From contig JAHDGJ010000014.1 of NCBI GenBank assembly GCA_020627705.1, positions 23,931-87,930 of the forward strand: 64,000 nucleotides of DNA, written 5' to 3'. This document shows positions 40,825 to 48,391 of the stretch, piece by piece (position 1 is the stretch's first letter; the number at the start of each line of letters is the position of its first letter). The stretch is from Saprospiraceae bacterium. GTDB taxonomy: Bacteria; Bacteroidota; Bacteroidia; Chitinophagales; Saprospiraceae. The notes under the pieces were generated by a model, which was not told the DNA's origin, made no database searches, and was given only the letters and a program-made list of their open reading frames with translations. Position numbers and translations under genes: made by a program.

Positions 40825-43292
40825 AAACTGCCTTTGAGACTTAAAATTAAGTTTCGACCAGGTGCACTAACTCCAGAGGCAAAGCTGCGGTAGTGAAGAT
40901 CAAAGATATTTTCTAAACCTAAGCTCATTTCCATGCCTTTTACAATAGGATACCGTAAATATAAGTTGTAAGTACTCCAGGCCAAACTTCCTATTGGAGT
41001 GGCTTGCTCCGGGTTGTCAGTAGAATCACCAAAGTCGGTGATATCTTTAAAGGCGTTATATCTCATGGTCAAGGAAAACTCCAGATCATTGAGGAGATAA
41101 TTAACTTCAACTCTTCCAAACATGGGAGGAATATGCGACAAAGGGCGAAGAGAGCCATCATTATCCTTTGCTTTTCCGTTGGTGATGTTTAGGGAAGCTG
41201 ATGCATTTAGAGCAGGGGTAAAAACATATTTTGCATCGGCCGATAAGCCGTAAATAGTCGCATTTTGCGCATTGATGTTTCCAAAAGTGATCAATGTATC
41301 TTGATTGTCAACTATAAACGTACTTCCGTCGGGTAGGGGAAGGGTTTCTCGAATCATAGCATCTTTGAGCTTAGTCCAAAATCCTGTAATTTGAACATGT
41401 CCCTTAGTTTTAAATTTTTTAGCCAAACCTAGTTCTAGGTTAAAAGATTTTTCAGGCTTTAAATCGAGGTTGGGCACAGAAACTTCAAGACCTTTTACCC
41501 TAATTTTTGCCAAATCATCAATGTTTGGTGACCGAAATCCAGTGGCAACCAATCCATGAATTTGCCATTTATTGTTGGTGTTGAAATTAAAACCCGTAGA
41601 ACCAACCACTGCGATGTTTGTGCTTACTAAGCCGTCGATAAAATTTTGAGGCCAGGCAAAAGGATCACTGCTGTTATAGGATAAATTAATTCTACTGGAT
41701 TGAAACCGAACCCCAGAATTAGAAATCAATCTTTCATCTTTGCTTTTCCATGTGTACTTCCCGTAAATGCCAAATGTATTTAGATTGCTTTTGTTGCTAG
41801 GATACCTGCTTAACACATTAAAACTTCGAACGCCATTGGTCATATCTTCTTCGTAACCCAAAGAATTTACATCATTGAATTGTAGATCTGCTCCATAAGA
41901 AAACTTGTTTCGCGCATTTATGTTTTTTTCTAAATCAAGTGTTACACTGATCACCTGTACATCTTCCTCATTATGTGTCCTGACATTGGATTGATATTCT
42001 CTATCAATGCGGTCTTCGTCAACTTTTTGGAATGCAGGAATCAAGAGCAATTTGTCGAACCAAAAATTTTCGTTTTCAAACTTTAATTGTCCAGAGATTA
42101 ACAATCGCCGCTGAGGACCATAATACCATTCGGCAAATTTTAAATCTCCACTGCTTGTTAATTCTGTTAATCGGTCGTATCGGGGGACATTCGAACTGGT
42201 AGAGTATTGTCCATTTAGAGTCAATTGTATCTTTTCGGAAGGTTGAAATTTAAATTTTTGAAAAACGTCAATTTGGTCATAAGCCGTACCGATCTGTTTG
42301 TTTGGATTAGAGTTAGAAACGATAGAATCAATTCCATTAATGTTTGAGATATAAAAGGAACGTTTACCAAATTCGGGAAAACGAGAGTCTCGTTTTTTAC
42401 CAGCAATTAAATCATCATAAGAAGAGAAACTAAGGCTTGTTAAACTGGCCCATTTTTCTTTTCCTACGTTTAAGTCATAGTGAATACTTTGTTCTCCATT
42501 GGCGGTTGAATGTCGGATTCTATAGTTTGAAAAAAGCCTTAAAGAGTTATCTTCCGAAAAGGCAGGATCTTTGGATTTAAAATGTATTACTCCTCCTAGT
42601 GCATCGCTGCCGTAGTTTAAAGACCCAGCACCATAGATCAGCTCCATTCTGTCTAGTATGGCTGGATCAATTGTGATAGCGTTTTGTAGATGGCCGCTTC
42701 GATAGATGGCGTTATTAAGTCGTACGCCATCGATGACCAATAATATTTTATTCGCTTCAAATCCGCGCAACACAGGACTTCCTCCTCCCATCTGTGATTT
42801 TTGGACAAATACATTGCCGTTGGCGGCCAATACATCAGCTGAAGTTTGACTCTCGCTCTTTTTTATATCTCTCGCAGAAATAGTTTCTACCTGATATGGA
42901 ATTTCTTCTTTTGCCAATCCAGTTCTACCCACAATTAATACTTCCTCTAAGAGAAAGTCATAAGACCTCAAAGTGATCTTATCTGCTAACAATTGACCAA
43001 CCACTACTTGTTTGCTTTCGAACCCCAAGTATCTTAGGTTAATGGTATCAATGTCATTATCTAAAAGAAAAGCGCCCTGATCATCGGTTAGTTCTGCAAA
43101 ACGAAAATCGTTAGAATAAACCTCAACTCCTTGTAATGTTTTATTGTTTTCATCACAAACACGAAGGATTTTTTGAGCAGAAATAGAAAAATTAGAAAAT
43201 ATAAAAACAGCCAGACTAAAAGGCCTTAGGTAGCTTAATAGTAAATGTAGTTTTTTCGTTTGGAATGGAGCTTTTGACGAATATTTTTCCAC
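40821..43292 (-). CDS. TonB-dependent outer-membrane receptor
   Basis: The 823-residue receptor has a signal region (SLAVFIFSNFSISAQ), a carboxypeptidase-regulatory-like domain (about 40-110) as in SusC-type proteins, a plug domain (EIPYQVETISARDIKKSESQ; GGGSPVLRGFEANKILLVID) and a 22-strand barrel ending in Phe. It imports a siderophore, cobalamin, metal or similar ligand with TonB energy. There is no SusD-like partner. The only canonical start is GTG at 43292, which makes a 77-bp overlap with the histidine kinase gene upstream. The ligand cannot be deduced. Confidence 0.92.
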   Translation of the reverse strand: MEKYSSKAPFQTKKLHLLLSYLRPFSLAVFIFSNFSISAQKILRVCDENNKTLQGVEVYSNDFRFAELTDDQGAFLLDNDIDTINLRYLGFESKQVVVGQLLADKITLRSYDFLLEEVLIVGRTGLAKEEIPYQVETISARDIKKSESQTSADVLAANGNVFVQKSQMGGGSPVLRGFEANKILLVIDGVRLNNAIYRSGHLQNAITIDPAILDRMELIYGAGSLNYGSDALGGVIHFKSKDPAFSEDNSLRLFSNYRIRHSTANGEQSIHYDLNVGKEKWASLTSLSFSSYDDLIAGKKRDSRFPEFGKRSFYISNINGIDSIVSNSNPNKQIGTAYDQIDVFQKFKFQPSEKIQLTLNGQYSTSSNVPRYDRLTELTSSGDLKFAEWYYGPQRRLLISGQLKFENENFWFDKLLLIPAFQKVDEDRIDREYQSNVRTHNEEDVQVISVTLDLEKNINARNKFSYGADLQFNDVNSLGYEEDMTNGVRSFNVLSRYPSNKSNLNTFGIYGKYTWKSKDERLISNSGVRFQSSRINLSYNSSDPFAWPQNFIDGLVSTNIAVVGSTGFNFNTNNKWQIHGLVATGFRSPNIDDLAKIRVKGLEVSVPNLDLKPEKSFNLELGLAKKFKTKGHVQITGFWTKLKDAMIRETLPLPDGSTFIVDNQDTLITFGNINAQNATIYGLSADAKYVFTPALNASASLNITNGKAKDNDGSLRPLSHIPPMFGRVEVNYLLNDLEFSLTMRYNAFKDITDFGDSTDNPEQATPIGSLAWSTYNLYLRYPIVKGMEMSLGLENIFDLHYRSFASGVSAPGRNLILSLKGSF

Positions 43293-44382
43293 TATGATAA
43301 TTCTCTATAATTCTTTTCGCTAATGACAAACCAAGACCCCAGCCTCTTTGTTTTGTCGAATAACCAGGTTGGAATACTGTTTTAAATTTTGAGGGAGGAA
43401 TGCCTTTTCCGGTATCAGTGATATCCACACAAAAATACTCATTTTCCTCATAGACTTCTGTGCTTATAACGCCTTCACTGCCCATTGCGTCCAAAGCGTT
43501 TCGAATAATATTTTCTATAACCCAATCAAAAAGATGTTTGTTGATCATAACAAACTTTGAAGGCTGAGTATCAAAATAAAACCTAACTTTTTTAGAGGCT
43601 CTTTTTTGCATGTATGATTTACATTCCTCCAGTTCAGAAATAAGATCTACTTTATTGAGTTTTGGTGCTGATCCAATTTTAGAGAATCGATCCGCTACTA
43701 AATCCAGGCGTTCAACATCCTTTATCAATTCAGCGATGATTTCATTTTGCTCCTCATTTCCGTTGGTTGTCCCTTTGAGATGTTCTATCCAAGCCAAAAT
43801 AGCACTAATGGGAGTCCCTAGTTGGTGTGCAGTTTCTTTTGCCATACCTACCCAAACTCTGTTTTGTTCTGATGATCTTGCTGCACTAAATAAGTAATAG
43901 GCAAACAAAATAAAACTACCTAACAACAACACAGTGAGCAGTGGAAAATATTTAATGCGTGTATAGAGCTGACTGTTTTTATAATAGATCCAGTTGGCAT
44001 AACCTCCTGGTCCTTTTAATGGTTCATAGCCATAGTCTTTAATCCAATCCACTTCTTTTTGTAAAAAGACTTGATCCACAATGGTTGTATCTGCAAAATG
44101 TTCTCCTTTCAGTTCTCCATTTTCATGTTGAAGAATTACAGGAATACTATTAAATCGATTTAGAATTTCCAATTGAAGTTGATAATCTGTTTGCACTTCA
44201 GATTCTTGATCTCTTTGCAAAGATTTTATAGTTTCAACCCAAATCTCAATGTTGTTTTTTTCGTTTTCTTGAAGTCTATTAGCGAGGTAATTGGAGTATA
44301 ATACAGTGATGATGATGATAAGCCCTCCTACCAAAGCGAGAATAAGTTTCCATCTAGATTTTCTAGTGTAGATGTCTTGCAT
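43216..44382 (-). CDS. Membrane sensor histidine kinase
   Basis: The 388-residue kinase has two transmembrane segments (about 12-34 and 148-165) around a periplasmic domain of about 110 residues. The phosphoacceptor H186 lies in MAKETAHQLGTPISAI. The ATP-binding domain shows the N box (ENIIRNALDAMGS), G1 (DTGKGIPPS), F/G2 (FQPGYSTKQRGWGLGL). No response regulator is adjacent. It is transcribed with the TonB receptor gene that overlaps its end, so it may respond to the receptor's ligand or cell-envelope state, but this is inference. Confidence 0.92.
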   Translation of the reverse strand: MQDIYTRKSRWKLILALVGGLIIIITVLYSNYLANRLQENEKNNIEIWVETIKSLQRDQESEVQTDYQLQLEILNRFNSIPVILQHENGELKGEHFADTTIVDQVFLQKEVDWIKDYGYEPLKGPGGYANWIYYKNSQLYTRIKYFPLLTVLLLGSFILFAYYLFSAARSSEQNRVWVGMAKETAHQLGTPISAILAWIEHLKGTTNGNEEQNEIIAELIKDVERLDLVADRFSKIGSAPKLNKVDLISELEECKSYMQKRASKKVRFYFDTQPSKFVMINKHLFDWVIENIIRNALDAMGSEGVISTEVYEENEYFCVDITDTGKGIPPSKFKTVFQPGYSTKQRGWGLGLSLAKRIIENYHSGKIFVKSSIPNEKTTFTIKLPKAF

Positions 44383-44443
44383 AGCTATTGATAACGATCA
44401 AAAATGTAATTATCGTGTAAATTAAAGATAGGGTCTTATTTGA

Positions 44444-44451
44444 TACCTTTG
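44444..44451 (+). promoter_or_regulatory. -7 promoter element of rlmN, very close to the start codon
   Basis: TACCTTTG fits TAnnTTTG and ends 4 bp before the GTG start codon of rlmN. With initiation 4-7 bp after the box the transcript would be leaderless or nearly so. The -33 position is not clear. Confidence 0.4.
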
Positions 44452-44455
44452 TTTT

Positions 44456-45499
44456 GTGGAGTCAAAACAGGACATAAGGTTATTAAGCAAAGAAAAGTTA
44501 GAAGAACTATTAATCGCTCAAGGTGAAGCCAAATTTCGGGCAAATCAAGTCTACGAATGGCTTTGGAAAAAATCGGCTTCTTCTTTCGACGAAATGAGTA
44601 ATCTTTCTAAGGACTTAAGAGATCGTCTAGATAATAATTTTGAACTGAGGAAATTAAAAGAAGATCTGGTGCAACACAGCAATGACGGGACCATCAAAAC
44701 AAGATTTGCCCTTCATGACAACAGTAAAATAGAATCTGTACTTATTCCTGTGCCGGATGATCAACGCTTTACTGTTTGTGTTTCTTCTCAAGTTGGATGT
44801 AGTTTGGCTTGTACCTTTTGTGCTACTGGAAAAATGAAGCGCATTCGCAATTTGGATCCCGGAGAAATTTATGACCAAGTAGTTTTAGTAAACAAGCAAA
44901 GTTTAGAACGGTTTGGACATGGATTAACTAACGTTGTTTACATGGGAATGGGAGAACCTTTGCTCAATTATGCCAACGTTATGAAGAGTATCAAGTTGCT
45001 TTCAAGCCCGGAAGGACTTCATATGTCTGCCAAAAGATTTACTATTAGTACGGCAGGTATTGCAAAAATGATCAGAAAGCTGGCGGACGATGAATCGAAA
45101 GTCAATTTAGCACTTTCGTTACACGCCGCAGATGATGTCAAGCGAAATGAAATTATGCCGATTAATGAGCAAAACAACCTTCAAAGCTTGATGGATGCTT
45201 TAAGCTATTATTACAGCATAACCAAAAATAGGATAAGCTACGAATACATCACATTTCAAGGATTTAATGATTCGATAGAAGATGCCAATAATTTAGCAAA
45301 ACTGTGTTCTAGATTTCCTGTAAGAGTCAATATCATAGAATATAATCCAATAGGTGGCTTCGATATGATAAAGTCATCCAAAGATAGAATTGATCAATTT
45401 GCCCTTCATCTTAGGTCGAAGGGGATTATGGTTACGGTTCGACGGAGCAGAGGCAAAGATATTGACGCAGCCTGTGGACAATTGGCGAATAAAGAATGA
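44456..45499 (+). CDS. rlmN: Dual-specificity 23S rRNA A2503/tRNA A37 C2-methyltransferase
   Basis: The 347-residue radical-SAM enzyme methylates C2 of adenine 2503 in 23S rRNA and of A37 in tRNAs. The 4Fe-4S motif is C115xxxC119xxC122 (VGCSLACTFCATGK). The C-terminal catalytic Cys340 lies in DAACGQL. The start codon is GTG, and its context gives a normal family N-terminus. Other segments match the family (VVYMGMGEPLLNY, ALSLHAADD). It overlaps the next gene by 4 bp. Confidence 0.96.
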   Translation: MESKQDIRLLSKEKLEELLIAQGEAKFRANQVYEWLWKKSASSFDEMSNLSKDLRDRLDNNFELRKLKEDLVQHSNDGTIKTRFALHDNSKIESVLIPVPDDQRFTVCVSSQVGCSLACTFCATGKMKRIRNLDPGEIYDQVVLVNKQSLERFGHGLTNVVYMGMGEPLLNYANVMKSIKLLSSPEGLHMSAKRFTISTAGIAKMIRKLADDESKVNLALSLHAADDVKRNEIMPINEQNNLQSLMDALSYYYSITKNRISYEYITFQGFNDSIEDANNLAKLCSRFPVRVNIIEYNPIGGFDMIKSSKDRIDQFALHLRSKGIMVTVRRSRGKDIDAACGQLANKE

Positions 45500-46236
45500 A
45501 TAAACTTCTTAGAAAATTAGTACAGTCTTCTTATTTGGATGTTTTCGGAGCACTCTTGATTTTGGGCGTTTGTGTTTCAAGAGATTTTCATGAAACCATA
45601 TATCGAAAAGGTCAAATAGAATTCGGTACGCCCATTAGTCAACTTTGGGAGGTTGTGCTTTCTGGTGCTTTTCCCCTTGGCATTGTTTCAATTGTTGGAG
45701 CGATCTTTTCTGTTCTGTCTACAAGGTTGATTGGCAAACAAAAGAACATCGGAAATATTATTGGCGTACTAACCACTATTTCCTCAGGGACAATAGATTA
45801 CATGTTTGGAAATCATTCTGCTGTCTTAACATATCCTCTTACTTTTTTTATAATGGTATTTGCAGTAAATAAATGGAGAAGCAAGGATAGTAAAATAAGA
45901 GATAGAGATTTACTGTATTATTTGATATTGGGTGGGGGAATGGTCCTTGGATTTTGTTTGGTTTATTTGGGTGCTTATTGGCTAGGCGGCAAAACAGAAC
46001 ATTCTTTTTTAATCATCGTTTCTGTCGTTTTTGGACTTTCGATTGGTGGCAATGTGTGTAGTGCTTTAAAATATGAGGAAACATGGTTTAGCTGGGTGCT
46101 TTACAACTTGGTTCAACTGATCAAAAACCTTATGCAATTAAATATTGCCAACGTGGTGAAATACATCTTTTATTTGTTCAATGCAACCATTACTTTGTTT
46201 GATTGGAAACGTAATCGAGATGTCCAACCCGCTTAA
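45496..46236 (+). CDS. PnuC-like nicotinamide-type vitamin transporter
   Basis: The 246-residue membrane protein has about seven helices. The C-terminal region (WVLYNLVQLIKNLMQLNIAN, YIFYLFNATITLFDWKRN) carries the Trp/Asn and Tyr pattern of PnuC, where it lines the nucleoside vitamin site. N-terminal parts (NIIGVLTTISSGTIDYMFG) also fit. PnuC proteins take up nicotinamide riboside by facilitated diffusion coupled to phosphorylation. It is translationally coupled to rlmN and to the following RluA gene. A different vitamin (thiamine, riboflavin) is possible, since no NadR or TenA gene is nearby. Confidence 0.75.
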   Translation: MNKLLRKLVQSSYLDVFGALLILGVCVSRDFHETIYRKGQIEFGTPISQLWEVVLSGAFPLGIVSIVGAIFSVLSTRLIGKQKNIGNIIGVLTTISSGTIDYMFGNHSAVLTYPLTFFIMVFAVNKWRSKDSKIRDRDLLYYLILGGGMVLGFCLVYLGAYWLGGKTEHSFLIIVSVVFGLSIGGNVCSALKYEETWFSWVLYNLVQLIKNLMQLNIANVVKYIFYLFNATITLFDWKRNRDVQPA

Positions 46237-46948
46237 GATTATTCATCAAGCTAAAGAATTTGTGGTGGTAAATAAGCCTTGTGGCTTGCTAATGCACCCA
46301 AGCAAAATAGCAAAAGACGTCAATGTCACTCTTGTTAGTCTTCTGAGCAAACAATTAGACCAGAAGGTATATCCAGTGCACCGATTGGACCGTAAAACTT
46401 CGGGAACATTGCTTGTAGCCTTAAGTTCTGAAAGACAACGATCACTCAATGCGGTTTTTAGAAATGCAAAAATGAAAAAAATCTATCATGCCATTGTTAG
46501 AGGCTATACCCAAGACGATGGAAAGATAGATTATCCTATCAAAAATGATAAAGGAAAAATCAAGGAGGCAATTACCGAATATAGAACCTTGAAAAGATTT
46601 GAACTAAACATTCCTTTTGGGAAGTTTAATACCTCTAGGTATAGTTTGGTTGAGCTTAGGCCAATTACGGGAAGATATCATCAATTGCGGATGCATATGG
46701 CACATATTTTTCATCCGATAATAGGTGATCGACCACATGGGTGCAACAAACAAAACAAACTTTTTAAAGACAAATTTGCTTTGAAAGAAATGATGTTGCA
46801 TGCTGTATCATTGGAATGGAAAGATGCATTTGGAAATTGGTTTTTTACATCGGATTACGCAGACGCTTTTCAGCGAATTTTAAATATTTTAAATACAGAT
46901 TCGATTATTCAAAACAAGTTTACCGATCAATTGTCTAAAGTTGACTAA
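46220..46948 (+). CDS. RluA-family pseudouridine synthase (TruC-like)
   Basis: The 242-residue enzyme has the catalytic Asp in HRLDRKTSGTLLVALS, preceded by FVVVNKPCGLLMHPS, and followed by YHAIVRGYTQDDG, LRPITGRYHQLRMHMAHIFH and IIGDRPHGCNKQN. Those features match TruC (pseudouridine 65 in tRNA), though RluA-type targets cannot be told apart with certainty. The start is at 46220; an open frame exists upstream but lies inside the transporter gene. It overlaps that gene by 17 bp. Confidence 0.88.
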   Translation: MSNPLKIIHQAKEFVVVNKPCGLLMHPSKIAKDVNVTLVSLLSKQLDQKVYPVHRLDRKTSGTLLVALSSERQRSLNAVFRNAKMKKIYHAIVRGYTQDDGKIDYPIKNDKGKIKEAITEYRTLKRFELNIPFGKFNTSRYSLVELRPITGRYHQLRMHMAHIFHPIIGDRPHGCNKQNKLFKDKFALKEMMLHAVSLEWKDAFGNWFFTSDYADAFQRILNILNTDSIIQNKFTDQLSKVD

Positions 46949-46975
46949 GAAGTTCTTTTACTCTCAATTTTAAAT

Positions 46976-46983
46976 TAAATTTG
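46976..46983 (+). promoter_or_regulatory. -7 promoter element of the CAU tRNA
   Basis: TAAATTTG fits TAnnTTTG and lies 14 bp before the tRNA 5' end. The -33 region is a poor match. Confidence 0.5.
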
Positions 46984-46996
46984 CACACCGATTTGA

Positions 46997-47070
46997 GGGC
47001 CTATAGCTCAGTTGGTTAGAGCATCTGACTCATAATCAGAGGGTCTGGGGTTCAAGTCCCTGTGGGCCCA
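46997..47070 (+). tRNA. tRNA with CAU anticodon, probably tRNA-Ile2
   Basis: Full cloverleaf of 74 bases: acceptor GGGCCTA/TGGGCCC with a G-T wobble at pair 6, anticodon stem CTGAC..., loop with CAT, T loop GGTTCAAGTCC, discriminator A, CCA not encoded. CAU anticodons occur in Met and in lysidine-modified Ile2. Pairs C4-G69 and C5-G68, known recognition features of TilS, argue for Ile2, and the acceptor stem resembles Ile tRNAs. Elongator Met stays possible. Confidence 0.92.
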
Positions 47071-47076
47071 CTCGAG

Positions 47077-47111
47077 AAAGCCATTGTTTCGAAAGAAATG
47101 ATGGCTTTGTT
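47077..47111 (+). terminator. Possible terminator after the CAU tRNA
   Basis: AAAGCCAT/ATGGCTTT (8-bp stem, 16-base loop that can fold further) lies 6 bp after the tRNA, followed by a short T-rich run (TTTGTTTA). Confidence 0.5.
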
Positions 47112-47201
47112 TATTTAGGATGCAAACATTTGTATATCTCTTTTATAGATTATTGTCTACTTTTCGAAAGAGCCGATTGGTTTTCTTTTGTAATTTCAAA
47201 T

Positions 47202-48323
47202 GTGACTCAGTTTAAAATCTCACATATTGAATTGATTCCAATTACAATCAAATTGGAGGAGCCTTTTATTATTTCTCTTGGACCAATAACACATGCTCAA
47301 AACATGGTTGTTAAGATTTTCCTTAAAAACGGCATGTATGGAATAGGAGAGTGCAGCCCATATCCAACGATCCATCGCGAAACCCAACAAAGTGTCATAA
47401 ACGTTGGGAGAAACTTATCTAATCTCTTGCTAGGTCAAGATTGTAGGGAGCTCAAAAAATTAAATACCTTATTAGAAAACGAGAAAAAAGAAAATGCTTG
47501 CGCTAAGTCAGCGTTTGATATGGCGCTTTATGATCTAAACGCCAAAGTATTAAACCTTCCTTTGTACCAATTTTTAGGTGGATCTAACAACAAAGAAATC
47601 TATACTGATCGGACGGTTAGCTTAATGTCGATAGACGAGATGGTGTTGCGTGCAAAAAGATTTGTCGAAATGGGCTTTCCGGTGCTAAAAATTAAACTTG
47701 GAGATATACCCTCGCAAAACGATGTTGATCGATTGCGTGCAATACGAGAAGAAATAGGATTAGAAACTCCATTGCGATTAGATGCCAATCAAGGTTGGAA
47801 TCTTAGGGAAGCCCAAAACATATTACCTCAAATAGAAGAACTTAATATTCAACATTGTGAAGCCCCACTTCCTGCTGCGGATATACTAGGAAGAAAAAAA
47901 CTACGAGGGTATTCTTCCATTCCCATTATGGCAGATGAAGGAGTTTTTAACCACATAGATGCGTTTCAAAATTTAAAGGAAGATGCTGTTGACCGTATAA
48001 ACATCAAACTTGGCAAGTCTGGTGGGATCGAAAATGCATTAAAAATTTCGGCGTTGGCAGAATCAGCGAATGTACAATGTCAAGTAGGCAGCTTTTCAGA
48101 ATCCCGCGTAGGGATAAGTGCCTTGGTTCATTTTTCTTTGGCTTCCAAAGCCGTGATTTATTATGATTTAGATTATCCTTTGATGTTTGCTTTTGACCCT
48201 GTGGAGGGTGGCATGAAGTATACTGAAGACTGGCAGGTTTTCATTAATGATTCTCCTGGTATTGGAGCAGATTTTGACCCTAAATTTTTATCTCAATTTG
48301 ACTCAATCTGGTTCAAGTCATAG
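47202..48323 (+). CDS. Dipeptide epimerase (enolase superfamily, L-Ala-D/L-Glu type)
   Basis: The enzyme of about 373 residues interconverts epimers of dipeptides such as L-Ala-D-Glu and L-Ala-L-Glu in murein peptide recycling. The barrel has the catalytic Lys pair (LKIKLGD), metal ligands D (LRLDANQGW), E (HCEAPLP) and D (MADEGVF), and a late catalytic Lys (INIKLGKSGGI). The N-terminal capping domain includes ISLGPITHAQNMVVKI. The start is taken as GTG at 47202; the open frame reaches 47130, but that extra sequence is unlike the family. The specific dipeptide is unknown. Confidence 0.88.
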   Translation: MTQFKISHIELIPITIKLEEPFIISLGPITHAQNMVVKIFLKNGMYGIGECSPYPTIHRETQQSVINVGRNLSNLLLGQDCRELKKLNTLLENEKKENACAKSAFDMALYDLNAKVLNLPLYQFLGGSNNKEIYTDRTVSLMSIDEMVLRAKRFVEMGFPVLKIKLGDIPSQNDVDRLRAIREEIGLETPLRLDANQGWNLREAQNILPQIEELNIQHCEAPLPAADILGRKKLRGYSSIPIMADEGVFNHIDAFQNLKEDAVDRINIKLGKSGGIENALKISALAESANVQCQVGSFSESRVGISALVHFSLASKAVIYYDLDYPLMFAFDPVEGGMKYTEDWQVFINDSPGIGADFDPKFLSQFDSIWFKS

Positions 48324-48340
48324 TGCTTTTTGGGCATAAA

Positions 48341-48373
48341 AAAAGCCTTTGAATATTGCATTCAAAGGCTTTT
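48341..48373. terminator. Bidirectional terminator between the epimerase and T9SS protein genes
   Basis: AAAAGCCTTTGAAT/ATTCAAAGGCTTTT is a 14-bp perfect stem with a 5-base loop. On the minus strand seven Ts follow; on the plus strand four. It sits 17 bp after the epimerase stop and 18 bp before the end of the convergent gene. Confidence 0.9.
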
Positions 48374-48391
48374 GTAGAAGCTCTTGTCATG

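Noticed and set aside
47130..47201. 24-codon N-terminal extension of the dipeptide epimerase (TTG start)
   Set aside because: Unlike the family N-terminus; the GTG at 47202 gives the normal capping domain.
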